DNA of 6,330 nucleotides from VAZQ01 sp036522235 (GCA_036522235.1 DATDGG010000419.1:1-6330); one strand, 5' to 3'; shown: positions 1 to 5,386, counted from the stretch's first letter. Numbers and translations: made by a program. The notes: generated by a model from the sequence alone, not told the origin.

Positions 1-723
1 GGTGCCGGTCAGTGCCGCGTTCTGTTCACGTTGTCCGCTTTTGAACGAACGGGCATGGTCGTCGAAGCCGGCCGGCTCGGCGGTGTAGAGACGCACTTCG
101 GGAACGCGTGACTTGGCGGCAAGCGCGATGCCGGCGGTCAGGCCTCCTCCCGACGCCGTGACCGCGATCACGTCGGGAGTGAGTCCCAGCATCGCAAGAT
201 CCTCGATGATCTCGCGGCCGATCGTGCCTTGGCCCGCGATGACCAGCGGATCGTCATAGGGCGGCACCAGCACCGCGTTGCGCTCTTCCGCGATGTCGCG
301 GGCAATCGCCTCGCGGTCGTCCTTGGCGCGGTCGAACAGCCGGACTTCCGCGCCCAGCGCCGCGGTGCGCGCGCGCTTGCCGCGCGGCGCGTCGGACGGC
401 ATGACGATCACGGCCGGCATGCTCAACAGCCGCGCCGCCGCGGCGACGCCTTGCGCGTGATTGCCGGAGGAAAACGCCACCACGCCGCCGGCGCGCCGCT
501 CGCGCGGGATCGCGGCAATCTTGTTATAGGCGCCGCGGAACTTGAACGAGCCGGTGCGCTGAAGCATCTCGGCCTTGAGAAAGACGCGCGCCCCGGTCAA
601 TGCGTCGAGCGCCGGAGAGGTAATGAGGGGCGTGTGCCAGGCGACGCCGTGCAGGAGCTGCGCCGCCGCATCGACGTCCTGGGCGGTGGGCAAGGGCTGC
701 GGGGTGTCGGCGGTCGGCGACAT
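1..723 (-). CDS. Threonine/serine dehydratase, PLP-dependent (N-terminal part, cut by window edge)
   Basis: Fold-type II PLP enzyme of the threonine ammonia-lyase / serine racemase family; catabolic members convert threonine to 2-oxobutyrate and ammonia in the cytoplasm. The 241 codons from the ATG at 723 stay open to base 1, so the C-terminus lies outside the window; related single-domain enzymes are about 320-330 residues. Visible motifs: GSFKFRGA at residues 58-65, with K61 the expected Schiff-base lysine; SSGNHAQG at 85-92, which holds the substrate carboxylate; and SGGGL at 191-195, the glycine-rich loop that binds the PLP phosphate. Whether a regulatory ACT domain follows cannot be seen, so biosynthetic IlvA, catabolic TdcB and serine racemase-like enzymes are not separated. 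The start is supported by where family similarity begins, but its Shine-Dalgarno is poorly placed: AGGAGGG at 741-747 lies 17 bases upstream. The gene is divergent from the glycosyltransferase gene. Confidence 0.9.
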   Translation of the reverse strand, partial: MSPTADTPQPLPTAQDVDAAAQLLHGVAWHTPLITSPALDALTGARVFLKAEMLQRTGSFKFRGAYNKIAAIPRERRAGGVVAFSSGNHAQGVAAAARLLSMPAVIVMPSDAPRGKRARTAALGAEVRLFDRAKDDREAIARDIAEERNAVLVPPYDDPLVIAGQGTIGREIIEDLAMLGLTPDVIAVTASGGGLTAGIALAAKSRVPEVRLYTAEPAGFDDHARSFKSGQREQNAALTGT

Positions 724-800
724 TCCCGCATACGGTAGCGCCCTCCTGCCCTGCCCGGCAAGGGCGCGGCGCCCGCGCGGCCGGCAACCGCCTGTCACAT

Positions 801-825
801 CTATGTCACCGCTGACGTGACATAG
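801..825. promoter_or_regulatory. Perfect inverted repeat CTATGTCA-N9-TGACATAG in the divergent spacer
   Basis: CTATGTCA (801-808) and TGACATAG (818-825) are exact reverse complements separated by nine bases. A further TGTCAC at 793-798 repeats the left half-site (804-809) 11 bases upstream, about one helical turn. The element ends seven bases before the ATG at 833, where a ribosome-binding site would normally lie, and none is visible there. It could be an operator for a dimeric regulator acting on both divergent genes, or an RNA hairpin in the leader of the glycosyltransferase mRNA. It is not assigned to a regulator family. Confidence 0.5.
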
Positions 826-832
826 CTCGCAC

Positions 833-1963
833 ATGACGATTCTGATTTGGGCCGCCGAGGCCTTTTGCATTCTCACGACCGTCATTCACGTCGCCAGCAC
901 GCTCGCCGCGATCATCCGCTGCAAGTCGCCAGTGGCCTACGCGCCCACAAGCCCTCGGGCGCCGGCCGTGAGCCTGGTGCGCCCGGTCTGCGGCATCGAG
1001 AACTATGTGGAGGAGACGCTCGCCTCCGCCTTCGCGCTCGACTATCCGCACTACGAGATCGTCTTCTGCGTCGCTGCGGCGCAGGACCCGATCGTGCCCA
1101 CAGTCAGGCGGCTCATCGCGGCCCATCCCGGCGTGCCGGCCCGCCTCCTCGTCGGCAACGAGAAGATCAGCGACAATCCCAAGCTCAACAATGTCTACAA
1201 AGGTTGGCGCGACGCCGCGCATGAATGGATCGTGCTGGCCGACAGCAACGTATTCATGCCGCCCGACTACATTCAGCGCCTGCTCGCGGCTTGGCGGGCG
1301 GACACCGGCCTCATCTGCTCGCCGCCGGTGGGCTGCCGCCCGGACGGCTTCTGGGCGGAGCTCGAATGCGCGTTTCTCAACACCTATCAGGCCCGCTTTC
1401 AGTACGCGGCGGACACGTTCGGCCGCGGTTTCGCGCAGGGCAAGTCGATGCTGTGGAACCGCAACATCCTCGAGCGCGCCGGCGGCATTCGCGCCTTGGC
1501 GTCCGAACTCGCCGAGGACGCCGCCGCCACCAAAGTGGTGCGCGGCGCCGGGTTGCGGGTGCGGCTCGTCGACGCGCCGTTCGAGCAGCCGCTCGGCTAT
1601 CGCAGCGCGGCGGAAGTTTGGCGCCGGCAGGTGCGGTGGGCGCGGCTGCGCCGTACTTCGTTCAAGGCTTATTTCATGCCCGAGCTCTTGGCCGGCGCCG
1701 CCTGGCCGCTGGCGGCCACGGCGTTCGCGGCCGCCCAGTCCGACCTCGCGCTCGCAAGCGTGCCGGCCGTGGCCGCGGTCTGGTACGGCTGCGAGGCGCT
1801 GCTGGCGTGGGCGGCGGGATGGCATCTGAGCGCCCGCTCGCCGCTCGCCTGGGCGGTCCGCGATCTGCTGCTGCCGGCGATCTGGTTCAACGGCCTGCTC
1901 GGCAGCGCCTTCGTCTGGCGTGGCAACCAGATGCGGCCGGTCGAATCGCGCGGCGCCGTTTAA
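833..1963 (+). CDS. GT21-family glycosyltransferase, ceramide glucosyltransferase-like membrane protein
   Basis: Probably transfers a sugar from a UDP-sugar to a membrane lipid such as ceramide on the cytoplasmic face of the inner membrane. The 376-residue protein has an N-terminal membrane helix (about 4-28), a GT-A catalytic domain (about 45-270) and two or three hydrophobic C-terminal segments (about 285-301, 306-329, 340-362). The GT21 signature is complete: D85 in the QDP motif, NPKLNN at 115-120, D137 in ADSN, D229 in AED, and RQVRW at 265-269 as the (Q/R)xxRW motif. These match, from memory, the D1, D2, D3 and RxxRW residues of human glucosylceramide synthase. Related bacterial enzymes glucosylate ceramide, while the close relative HpnI acts in hopanoid synthesis; no hopanoid genes are visible here, so the acceptor is uncertain. 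No clear Shine-Dalgarno precedes the ATG. Its last codons recur at 3284-3311. The long antisense frame at 806-1825 is a GC-rich shadow. Confidence 0.88.
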   Translation: MTILIWAAEAFCILTTVIHVASTLAAIIRCKSPVAYAPTSPRAPAVSLVRPVCGIENYVEETLASAFALDYPHYEIVFCVAAAQDPIVPTVRRLIAAHPGVPARLLVGNEKISDNPKLNNVYKGWRDAAHEWIVLADSNVFMPPDYIQRLLAAWRADTGLICSPPVGCRPDGFWAELECAFLNTYQARFQYAADTFGRGFAQGKSMLWNRNILERAGGIRALASELAEDAAATKVVRGAGLRVRLVDAPFEQPLGYRSAAEVWRRQVRWARLRRTSFKAYFMPELLAGAAWPLAATAFAAAQSDLALASVPAVAAVWYGCEALLAWAAGWHLSARSPLAWAVRDLLLPAIWFNGLLGSAFVWRGNQMRPVESRGAV

Positions 1964-1965
1964 CG
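1938..1965 (+). repeat. Direct repeat, left copy (end of the GT21 gene)
   Basis: Twenty-eight bases spanning the last codons and TAA stop of the glycosyltransferase gene, with core GGTCGAATCGCGCGGCGC from 1939. They recur in the same orientation at 3284-3311 with one difference, C at 1957 against G at 3303. Read in the gene frame this is GCC against GCG, both alanine, so the second copy also spells VESRGAV and a stop. Similarity stops at the left edge of the block. Confidence 0.85.
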
Positions 1966-2000
1966 GCGGCGAGCGCGCACACCGCCGCCCACAACGGACA

Positions 2001-2027
2001 AAGAGCCCCGGGGGTGCCGGGGCCCTC
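2001..2027 (-). terminator. Rho-independent terminator of outer-membrane protein gene 1
   Basis: GCCCCGG (2005-2011) pairs with CCGGGGC (2017-2023) around a five-base loop. The stem extends by GAG (2003-2005) against CTC (2025-2027) past a bulged C. On the minus strand the hairpin is followed by CTTTGT, a modest T-run. It lies about 70 bases past the stop at 2098. The same hairpin core and flanks recur after outer-membrane protein gene 2. It might also stop transcription arriving from the glycosyltransferase gene, though that side is less T-rich. Confidence 0.72.
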
Positions 2028-2097
2028 GATTTCCAACCGAAGAATACGTGGCAGGCTTAGTTGGGGTGTCAATATTCCCGACGGCCCGAGAACCTAA

Positions 2098-2829
2098 TCA
2101 AAACTTATAGTTCAGGCCACCGCGGAGAATGTTGTTGTTCAGGGGAACATTACCCCGACTGACGATCGTGCCCCCACCGGTAGCGACCGGTGTGGCAAAG
2201 TAGCTGGCATTCTGCAACCGGACGAAGAGATATTCAGCCTTGACCGACCAATTGCTGGTGAACGCATACTCGCCGCCACCACCCGCGGTCCAACCCCATC
2301 GGTCTTTTGTCTCAGTGAAAGTGGCAAAACCCGGAGGTGTCACGTTAGCTTCGACGGCGGCGACCGCAAATCCGCCGGTGCCATAGAGCAAAAATTGCGG
2401 TGTCACGAGGAAACCCACGCGCGCCCGGCCCGTGGCCAGCCAATTTTCCTTGGTACCAGATACGAAGCCGGTGTTGAAGGGGGGAATATCGTTGGCGCTT
2501 CCCTTCTTGGTCACCCAAGACCAGTCGCCTTCAAGGCCAATCAGCCAAGAGCTGCCGGCCGGTTGATAGTTGCAACCAAGCTCGCCGCCGATCAGGGCGC
2601 CGGTGACATCGTAATCACCTGTGATGGGCACCCCGAACGCATCTTCGTGACGGCTCCGCCCCCACGCTCCACCGCCCTCAACACCAATATAGCAGCCGGT
2701 CCAACTGTAGACCGGCGCCATCATCGGTGCCTTGGTGTAAACCGGGGCGGGCTTCAAATCGGCCGCCGCTACGGGCCCTACAGCAGCGAGCGTTGCGAGT
2801 GCCAAGCTTCCCAACAGCAGCTTTTTCAT
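2098..2829 (-). CDS. Outer-membrane beta-barrel protein 1 (Omp25/Omp31-like porin family)
   Basis: A small barrel of 243 residues, probably a structural or porin-like component of the outer membrane. The ATG at 2829 is preferred over an in-frame ATG at 2868 because it begins a textbook signal peptide (MKKLLLGSLALAT..., predicted cut after VAA near residue 22) and has GGAGGG four bases upstream. Next come the APVYTKAP motif (28-35), WTGCYIG (43-49) and GCNYQ (85-89). Glycine- and aromatic-rich strands of the OMP_b-brl type follow, including GGGGEYAF. The chain ends in GGLNYKF, whose terminal Phe is the usual signal for the BAM assembly machinery. C46 and C86 are its only cysteines after the signal peptide and match those of its paralogue at 4379. 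A hand count of 2101-2220 gives about 56% GC, against 75% for 1501-1560 in the preceding gene. Together with the flanking direct repeats this suggests an inserted gene. Ligand or pore specificity is unknown. Confidence 0.9.
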   Translation of the reverse strand: MKKLLLGSLALATLAAVGPVAAADLKPAPVYTKAPMMAPVYSWTGCYIGVEGGGAWGRSRHEDAFGVPITGDYDVTGALIGGELGCNYQPAGSSWLIGLEGDWSWVTKKGSANDIPPFNTGFVSGTKENWLATGRARVGFLVTPQFLLYGTGGFAVAAVEANVTPPGFATFTETKDRWGWTAGGGGEYAFTSNWSVKAEYLFVRLQNASYFATPVATGGGTIVSRGNVPLNNNILRGGLNYKF

Positions 2830-3166
2830 GACGCCCTCCAATTTGCCACGGTTCACGCGTCTTGCCATCTAAGGCTGCTGAGAGGATCGCGGTCGACGAG
2901 TAGCGGCAGACGATCCGTCAACAGCCTCCTTCTTTGCACACCGCGGCGATCGTCGTCGGTACCATCGGACCCTTCAATGAATTCCTAGTCGCTGTTGTAA
3001 TAAGAACACACCTGCATGGCCGAGCGAGGCCGGCGGCGAGACCGGCCCATCGGCTTCGGGCGCTAATGTCGGCGGTGGGTCGCCCCATGCCCAGCTACGT
3101 CTCGAAGGTGGGTGGGCCACGCATCGCCAATTCCTGGCATGAGCGCGTTAGCGCGGCCGGGGCCCT

Positions 3167-3191
3167 GGGGGCGAGACTGATACGCGCCCCC
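3167..3191. repeat. Inverted repeat GGGGGCG-N11-CGCCCCC
   Basis: A perfect 7-bp inverted repeat, arms 3167-3173 and 3185-3191, in gene-free DNA. It could form a GC-rich hairpin. The plus-strand side is followed by GTCTGTGTT, which is too weak for a confident terminator. Such repeats arise by chance fairly often in GC-rich DNA. Confidence 0.4.
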
Positions 3192-3239
3192 GTCTGTGTT
3201 CCGAAATTGTGGCAGTCGCGTTGCCCGAGAAATCGGATA

Positions 3240-3259
3240 GCCGTGTTGGCTGACACGGC
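3240..3259 (-). terminator. Hairpin GCCGTGT-N6-ACACGGC, possible terminator of the phosphoesterase gene
   Basis: A perfect 7-bp stem with a six-base loop, 64 bases beyond the stop of the minus-strand metallophosphoesterase gene. On the minus strand it is followed by TATCCGATTTC, so there is no real T-run and intrinsic termination is uncertain. No better candidate lies between it and the gene. It falls inside the segment flanked by direct repeats, so it may have come with that segment. Confidence 0.4.
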
Positions 3260-3283
3260 AAGGGGCCGCACGGCGCGCGGCAT

Positions 3284-3311
3284 CGGTCGAATCGCGCGGC
3301 GCGGTTTAACG
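3284..3311 (+). repeat. Direct repeat, right copy (second copy of the GT21 gene end)
   Basis: Matches 1938-1965 at 27 of 28 positions, including the GTTTAACG that carries the stop codon, but lies in a spacer with no GT21 coding sequence in front of it. The only mismatch is synonymous in the GT21 frame. The TAA equivalent at 3306-3308 is 14 bases before the end of the convergent phosphoesterase gene. That would be a natural ancestral junction if the intervening segment were absent. Confidence 0.85.
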
Positions 3312-3322
3312 ATCCGGCGCGA

Positions 3323-4159
3323 TCAAGCCGCCTCTTTGTCGGCTGGCTCTTTGTCGGCTGGCTCTTTGTCAGTCGTCTCTTGCTCGGCCGTATCCGGCTC
3401 GCGGCTCTTGCTGTTCGACCAGTCGATGATCTCGAACTTGCCGTCATGGTGCTCGACCACGGCGGTGCAGCTCTCCACCCAGTCGCCGCAATTGACGTAG
3501 CGGATGCCGTAATCGTCGTGGATCACGGCATGGTGGATGTGCCCGCAGATCACGCCGCCGGCATTGTGCCGCTGCGCTTCGGCCACCAGCGTCTTCTCGA
3601 ACTGGCCGATGAAGTTCACGGCGTTCTTCACCTTCAGCTTGGCCCATTGCGAAAGCGACCAGTACGGAAATCCCAGGCGCCGCCGCAGGCCGTTGAACAG
3701 GCGGTTGGCCGTGATGGCGAAGTCATAGGCCTTGTCGCCCAGAAGCGCGAGCCAACGCGCCTGGGTGACCACCAGATCGAAATGATCGCCGTGGATGACC
3801 AGATAGCGCCGGCCGTCGGCGCCCTCATGCATCGCCTTGTCCTGCACCTCGACGCCGCCGAAATGGGTGCCGTAATAGTCGCGCAGGAACTCGTCGTGAT
3901 TGCCGGGCAGGTAGATGACGCGGGCGCCCTTGCGGGCCTGCCGCAACAGCTTCTGCACGACGTCGTTATGGGCTTGCGGCCAATACCAGCCCGACCTGAG
4001 CTGCCAACCGTCGACGATGTCGCCGACCAGATAGATCACGTCGGCATCATGGTCGCGCAGGAAGTCGAGGAGGCGGTCTGCTTGGCAGCCCTTGGCGCCA
4101 AGATGCACGTCGGAAATGAACAGCGCGCGAAACCGCCGCGTGCTGGTCGCCATCAACAT
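3323..4159 (-). CDS. LpxH-like metallophosphoesterase (UDP-2,3-diacylglucosamine diphosphatase family)
   Basis: Calcineurin-like phosphoesterase of the LpxH family (COG2908 type). LpxH cleaves UDP-2,3-diacylglucosamine to lipid X and UMP in lipid A synthesis, at the inner face of the inner membrane. Two-metal motifs appear in order across 278 residues: DVH at 17-19, GDIVD at 46-50, GNHDE at 86-90, HGD at 123-125 and GHIH at 206-209. E. coli LpxH is about 240 residues; the extra length here is mainly a charged tail with DKEPA repeats from about 263. Many alphaproteobacteria use the unrelated LpxI for this step, so this paralogue could act on another nucleotide-lipid or phospholipid and the LpxH reaction is not proven. 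The ATG at 4159 and one two codons later (4153) are both possible, and no strong Shine-Dalgarno decides. The 219-base spacer upstream separates it from outer-membrane protein gene 2 on the same strand, which has its own terminator. Confidence 0.85.
   Translation of the reverse strand: MLMATSTRRFRALFISDVHLGAKGCQADRLLDFLRDHDADVIYLVGDIVDGWQLRSGWYWPQAHNDVVQKLLRQARKGARVIYLPGNHDEFLRDYYGTHFGGVEVQDKAMHEGADGRRYLVIHGDHFDLVVTQARWLALLGDKAYDFAITANRLFNGLRRRLGFPYWSLSQWAKLKVKNAVNFIGQFEKTLVAEAQRHNAGGVICGHIHHAVIHDDYGIRYVNCGDWVESCTAVVEHHDGKFEIIDWSNSKSREPDTAEQETTDKEPADKEPADKEAA
3332..3376 (-). repeat. 15-bp tandem repeat in the phosphoesterase C-terminal tail
   Basis: Three units of 15 bases: CTCTTTGTCGGCTGG at 3332-3346 and again at 3347-3361, then a diverged CTCTTTGTCAGTCGT at 3362-3376. 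On the minus strand they keep the frame and encode a lysine/glutamate-rich pentapeptide series ending DKEPADKEPADKEAA. The identical first two units suggest recent slippage. The tail lies outside the catalytic core and is probably disordered. Confidence 0.9.
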
Positions 4160-4322
4160 GCTTTACATCCATTGATCATTCACGGGAAAATATGCAGTGA
4201 TTCCATGTCGCCCCGATGACACGCGGGCGTGCCGGAACGGCCGGCCCGGGTTTGATTCGGGATGGTTAAGAGGTCCCCCGCACGCAGCCACGACACCATT
4301 CCGCCACGATCCGCAAAGTAAA

Positions 4323-4347
4323 AGAGCCCCGGCACCGCCGGGGCTCT
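4323..4347 (-). terminator. Rho-independent terminator of outer-membrane protein gene 2
   Basis: A perfect 10-bp stem, AGAGCCCCGG (4323-4332) with CCGGGGCTCT (4338-4347), around the loop CACCG. On the minus strand it is followed by a short T-run, then ACTTTG. It begins about 30 bases past the stop at 4379. Core and flanks match the terminator at 2001-2027. Confidence 0.85.
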
Positions 4348-4378
4348 CGATCTCCGAAACGAAGGAACGTCGCGGGCC

Positions 4379-5137
4379 TTAGCGCCAGCCGCCGAACTTG
4401 AAGTTCAAGCCGGCCTTCGCAACGCTCTTGGTTTCCTTGACGCTGACGGCCACCGTTCCGACTATGGGGCCGAGCGTCCCGGCAAATGTTTCCGTCTTAG
4501 TGCCGAAGTCGTAGTAGTCATATTCGACGAAGCCGGTAAGCCAATCGGTGAACGCGTATTCGCCACCGCCGCCGACAGTCCAGCCGGTGCGGGTGTCGCT
4601 TACGGTGAGTGACGTGAAGGCGGAAGTTGCGCTGTAGTCGTCAGTCTCCCACGCGCCGCCGCCCTTTGCGTAAAGGAGGAAGCGGTCCCAGGCATAGCCC
4701 ACCCGGCCCGTTACGGAAGCCAGCGACTTGATCTTCACCGAATCCGACGTACCAAATACGGTGTCGGTGACGCTGCTTTTGGCGCTGCTCCAATCAAAGT
4801 CGCCCTGGGCACCGATCACCCACGTGCCCATCTGGTAATTGCAGCCCACTTGGCCGCCGGCGACCCCGCCGTTGATATCCAGGCTCCCCTCCGAAGCGCC
4901 AGTCGCGAAGGGCACGCCATTGACCGAGACGGCCGAAGCGGTCGTCAATGTCTTGCGCGCCCACACGCCGCCGCCGTTGCCGCCGACATAGCATCCTGTC
5001 CACGTGAACAGCGGCGCCATCATCGGCGCCTTGGTATAGACCGGAGCCGCCGGGGGCGGCCGCGACAGATCCGCCGCCATTGCCGAACCCGAAACGACCA
5101 TGAGCAAAGTTGTTGTGGTCAGAAGCAATTTCTTCAT
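4379..5137 (-). CDS. Outer-membrane beta-barrel protein 2 (Omp25/Omp31-like porin family)
   Basis: A 252-residue barrel paralogous to the protein at 2098-2829. The open frame extends upstream across the control region and antisense to the SDR gene. The real start is the ATG at 5137, which has AAGGGG eight bases upstream and begins a signal peptide (MKKLLLTTTTLLMVV..., predicted cut after SAMA at residue 21). Shared landmarks are AADL at the mature N-terminus, APVYTKAPMMAP (31-42), WTGCYVG (46-52), GCNYQ (98-101), a TGR-VGYAWDRFLLY strand and GGGGEYAF. C49 and C99 are its only cysteines and match the pair in protein 1. The chain ends GLNFKFGGWR, so four residues follow the Phe that would normally be terminal, a departure from the classical BAM signal. 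It probably serves outer-membrane permeability or integrity; substrate unknown. It is divergent from the SDR gene across a 249-base control region. Confidence 0.9.
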   Translation of the reverse strand: MKKLLLTTTTLLMVVSGSAMAADLSRPPPAAPVYTKAPMMAPLFTWTGCYVGGNGGGVWARKTLTTASAVSVNGVPFATGASEGSLDINGGVAGGQVGCNYQMGTWVIGAQGDFDWSSAKSSVTDTVFGTSDSVKIKSLASVTGRVGYAWDRFLLYAKGGGAWETDDYSATSAFTSLTVSDTRTGWTVGGGGEYAFTDWLTGFVEYDYYDFGTKTETFAGTLGPIVGTVAVSVKETKSVAKAGLNFKFGGWR

Positions 5138-5140
5138 GAG

Positions 5141-5182
5141 AGTGACCCCTTCTTGATCAGCGACCCCGTCCCGGGGGGCACT
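5141..5182 (-). promoter_or_regulatory. Possible switching RNA structure in the leader of outer-membrane protein gene 2
   Basis: In the minus-strand leader, AGTGCCCC (from 5175-5182) can pair with GGGGTCACT (from 5141-5149) with one bulged base. This would bury the AAGGGG ribosome-binding site. A competing local hairpin, arms at 5164-5168 and 5172-5176 around a three-base loop, uses part of the same arm and would free the site. The two cannot form together. The stems are short and GC-rich, so this is inference from pairing rules only. Confidence 0.3.
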
Positions 5183-5256
5183 TTGATGGCGGTGGTCTAA
5201 CCCATATCCCCCCGCAGGTCTGTGCCCATACGGCAACACCCCTGAGAATTCGAAAT

Positions 5257-5335
5257 GGGTTCCATCGGCTGTAGAATTGGACCATAACACGGTCGCACAA
5301 TTGGGGGGTCCCCAAGCTAGCCGGGTTCCATCCGG
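5257..5335. promoter_or_regulatory. Divergent control region: palindrome and repeated GGTTCCATC sites
   Basis: Between outer-membrane protein gene 2 and the SDR gene, GGGTTCCATC occurs at 5257-5266 and again at 5323-5332. A palindrome TTGGGG-GGT-CCCCAA lies between them at 5301-5315. The first site, extended to GGTTCCATCGG (5258-5268), resembles GGTACCATCGG at 2958-2968. These two sites lie 121 and 129 bases upstream of the start codons of the two paralogous barrel genes. Shared operator or activator sites are possible. No clear -35/-10 pair for the barrel gene was found. Confidence 0.35.
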
Positions 5336-5354
5336 CATCCCGCTACCGTCTCGC

Positions 5355-5383
5355 TTGAACATCAGAAATATCAAGGATTTATA
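5355..5383 (+). promoter_or_regulatory. Possible sigma-70-type promoter of the SDR gene
   Basis: TTGAAC at 5355-5360 and TTTATA at 5378-5383 are separated by 17 bases, a good housekeeping-type promoter. Transcription would begin at about 5388-5391, on the ATG at 5387 itself, implying a leaderless mRNA. However, AAGGA at 5373-5377 is well placed as a ribosome-binding site and would need an earlier start. The two readings exclude each other. Confidence 0.35.
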
Positions 5384-5386
5384 ACG

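Larger units (their letters stand above)
2830..3322. other. Gene-poor spacer upstream of outer-membrane protein gene 1
   Basis: About 490 bases with no credible gene. Open frames crossing it on the plus strand (2395-2988 and 2934-3500) run antisense to real genes, have arginine-rich composition and resemble no family I know. The stretch should hold the promoter of outer-membrane protein gene 1 near 2840-3010, but no convincing -35/-10 pair is seen. GGTACCATCGG at 2958-2968 resembles a sequence at a similar distance before the paralogous gene. Closer to 3322 there are hairpins at 3028-3047, 3167-3191 and 3240-3259, then the right copy of the direct repeat. Confidence 0.6.

Noticed and set aside
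229..820. Several open frames over the dehydratase gene on both strands
   Set aside because: The minus-strand frame with K61, SSGNHAQG and SGGGL is plainly the real gene. The others are shadows.
806..1825. Long minus-strand open frame (339 codons) antisense to the GT21 gene
   Set aside because: The plus strand encodes a complete GT21 protein with all catalytic motifs. The antisense protein is Arg/Gly/Ala-rich and unlike any family, as expected from high-GC third positions.
3028..3047. Inverted repeat GGCCGG-N8-CCGGCC
   Set aside because: Six GC-only pairs are expected by chance at this base composition, and no T-run or gene end is nearby.
2395..3500. Two plus-strand open frames across the spacer upstream of barrel gene 1
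   Set aside because: They overlap the barrel gene and the phosphoesterase gene in antisense, lack a ribosome-binding site and resemble no family. No degenerate gene was recognised in any frame of this spacer.
3380..4219. Plus-strand 279-codon open frame antisense to the phosphoesterase gene
   Set aside because: The minus strand carries the full set of metallophosphoesterase motifs. The plus-strand product is Val/Ala/Asp-rich with no recognisable domain.
4245..4261. tRNA T-arm-like sequence (CCCGG, GTTTGAT, TCGGG)
   Set aside because: The loop is not TTCRANY in register, and no acceptor, anticodon or D-arm partners are found around it.
5258..5335. GGAAC motifs (minus strand) as EcfG general-stress promoters
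   Set aside because: No GTT follows at the required 16-17 bases. The nearest for one copy is at about 21.
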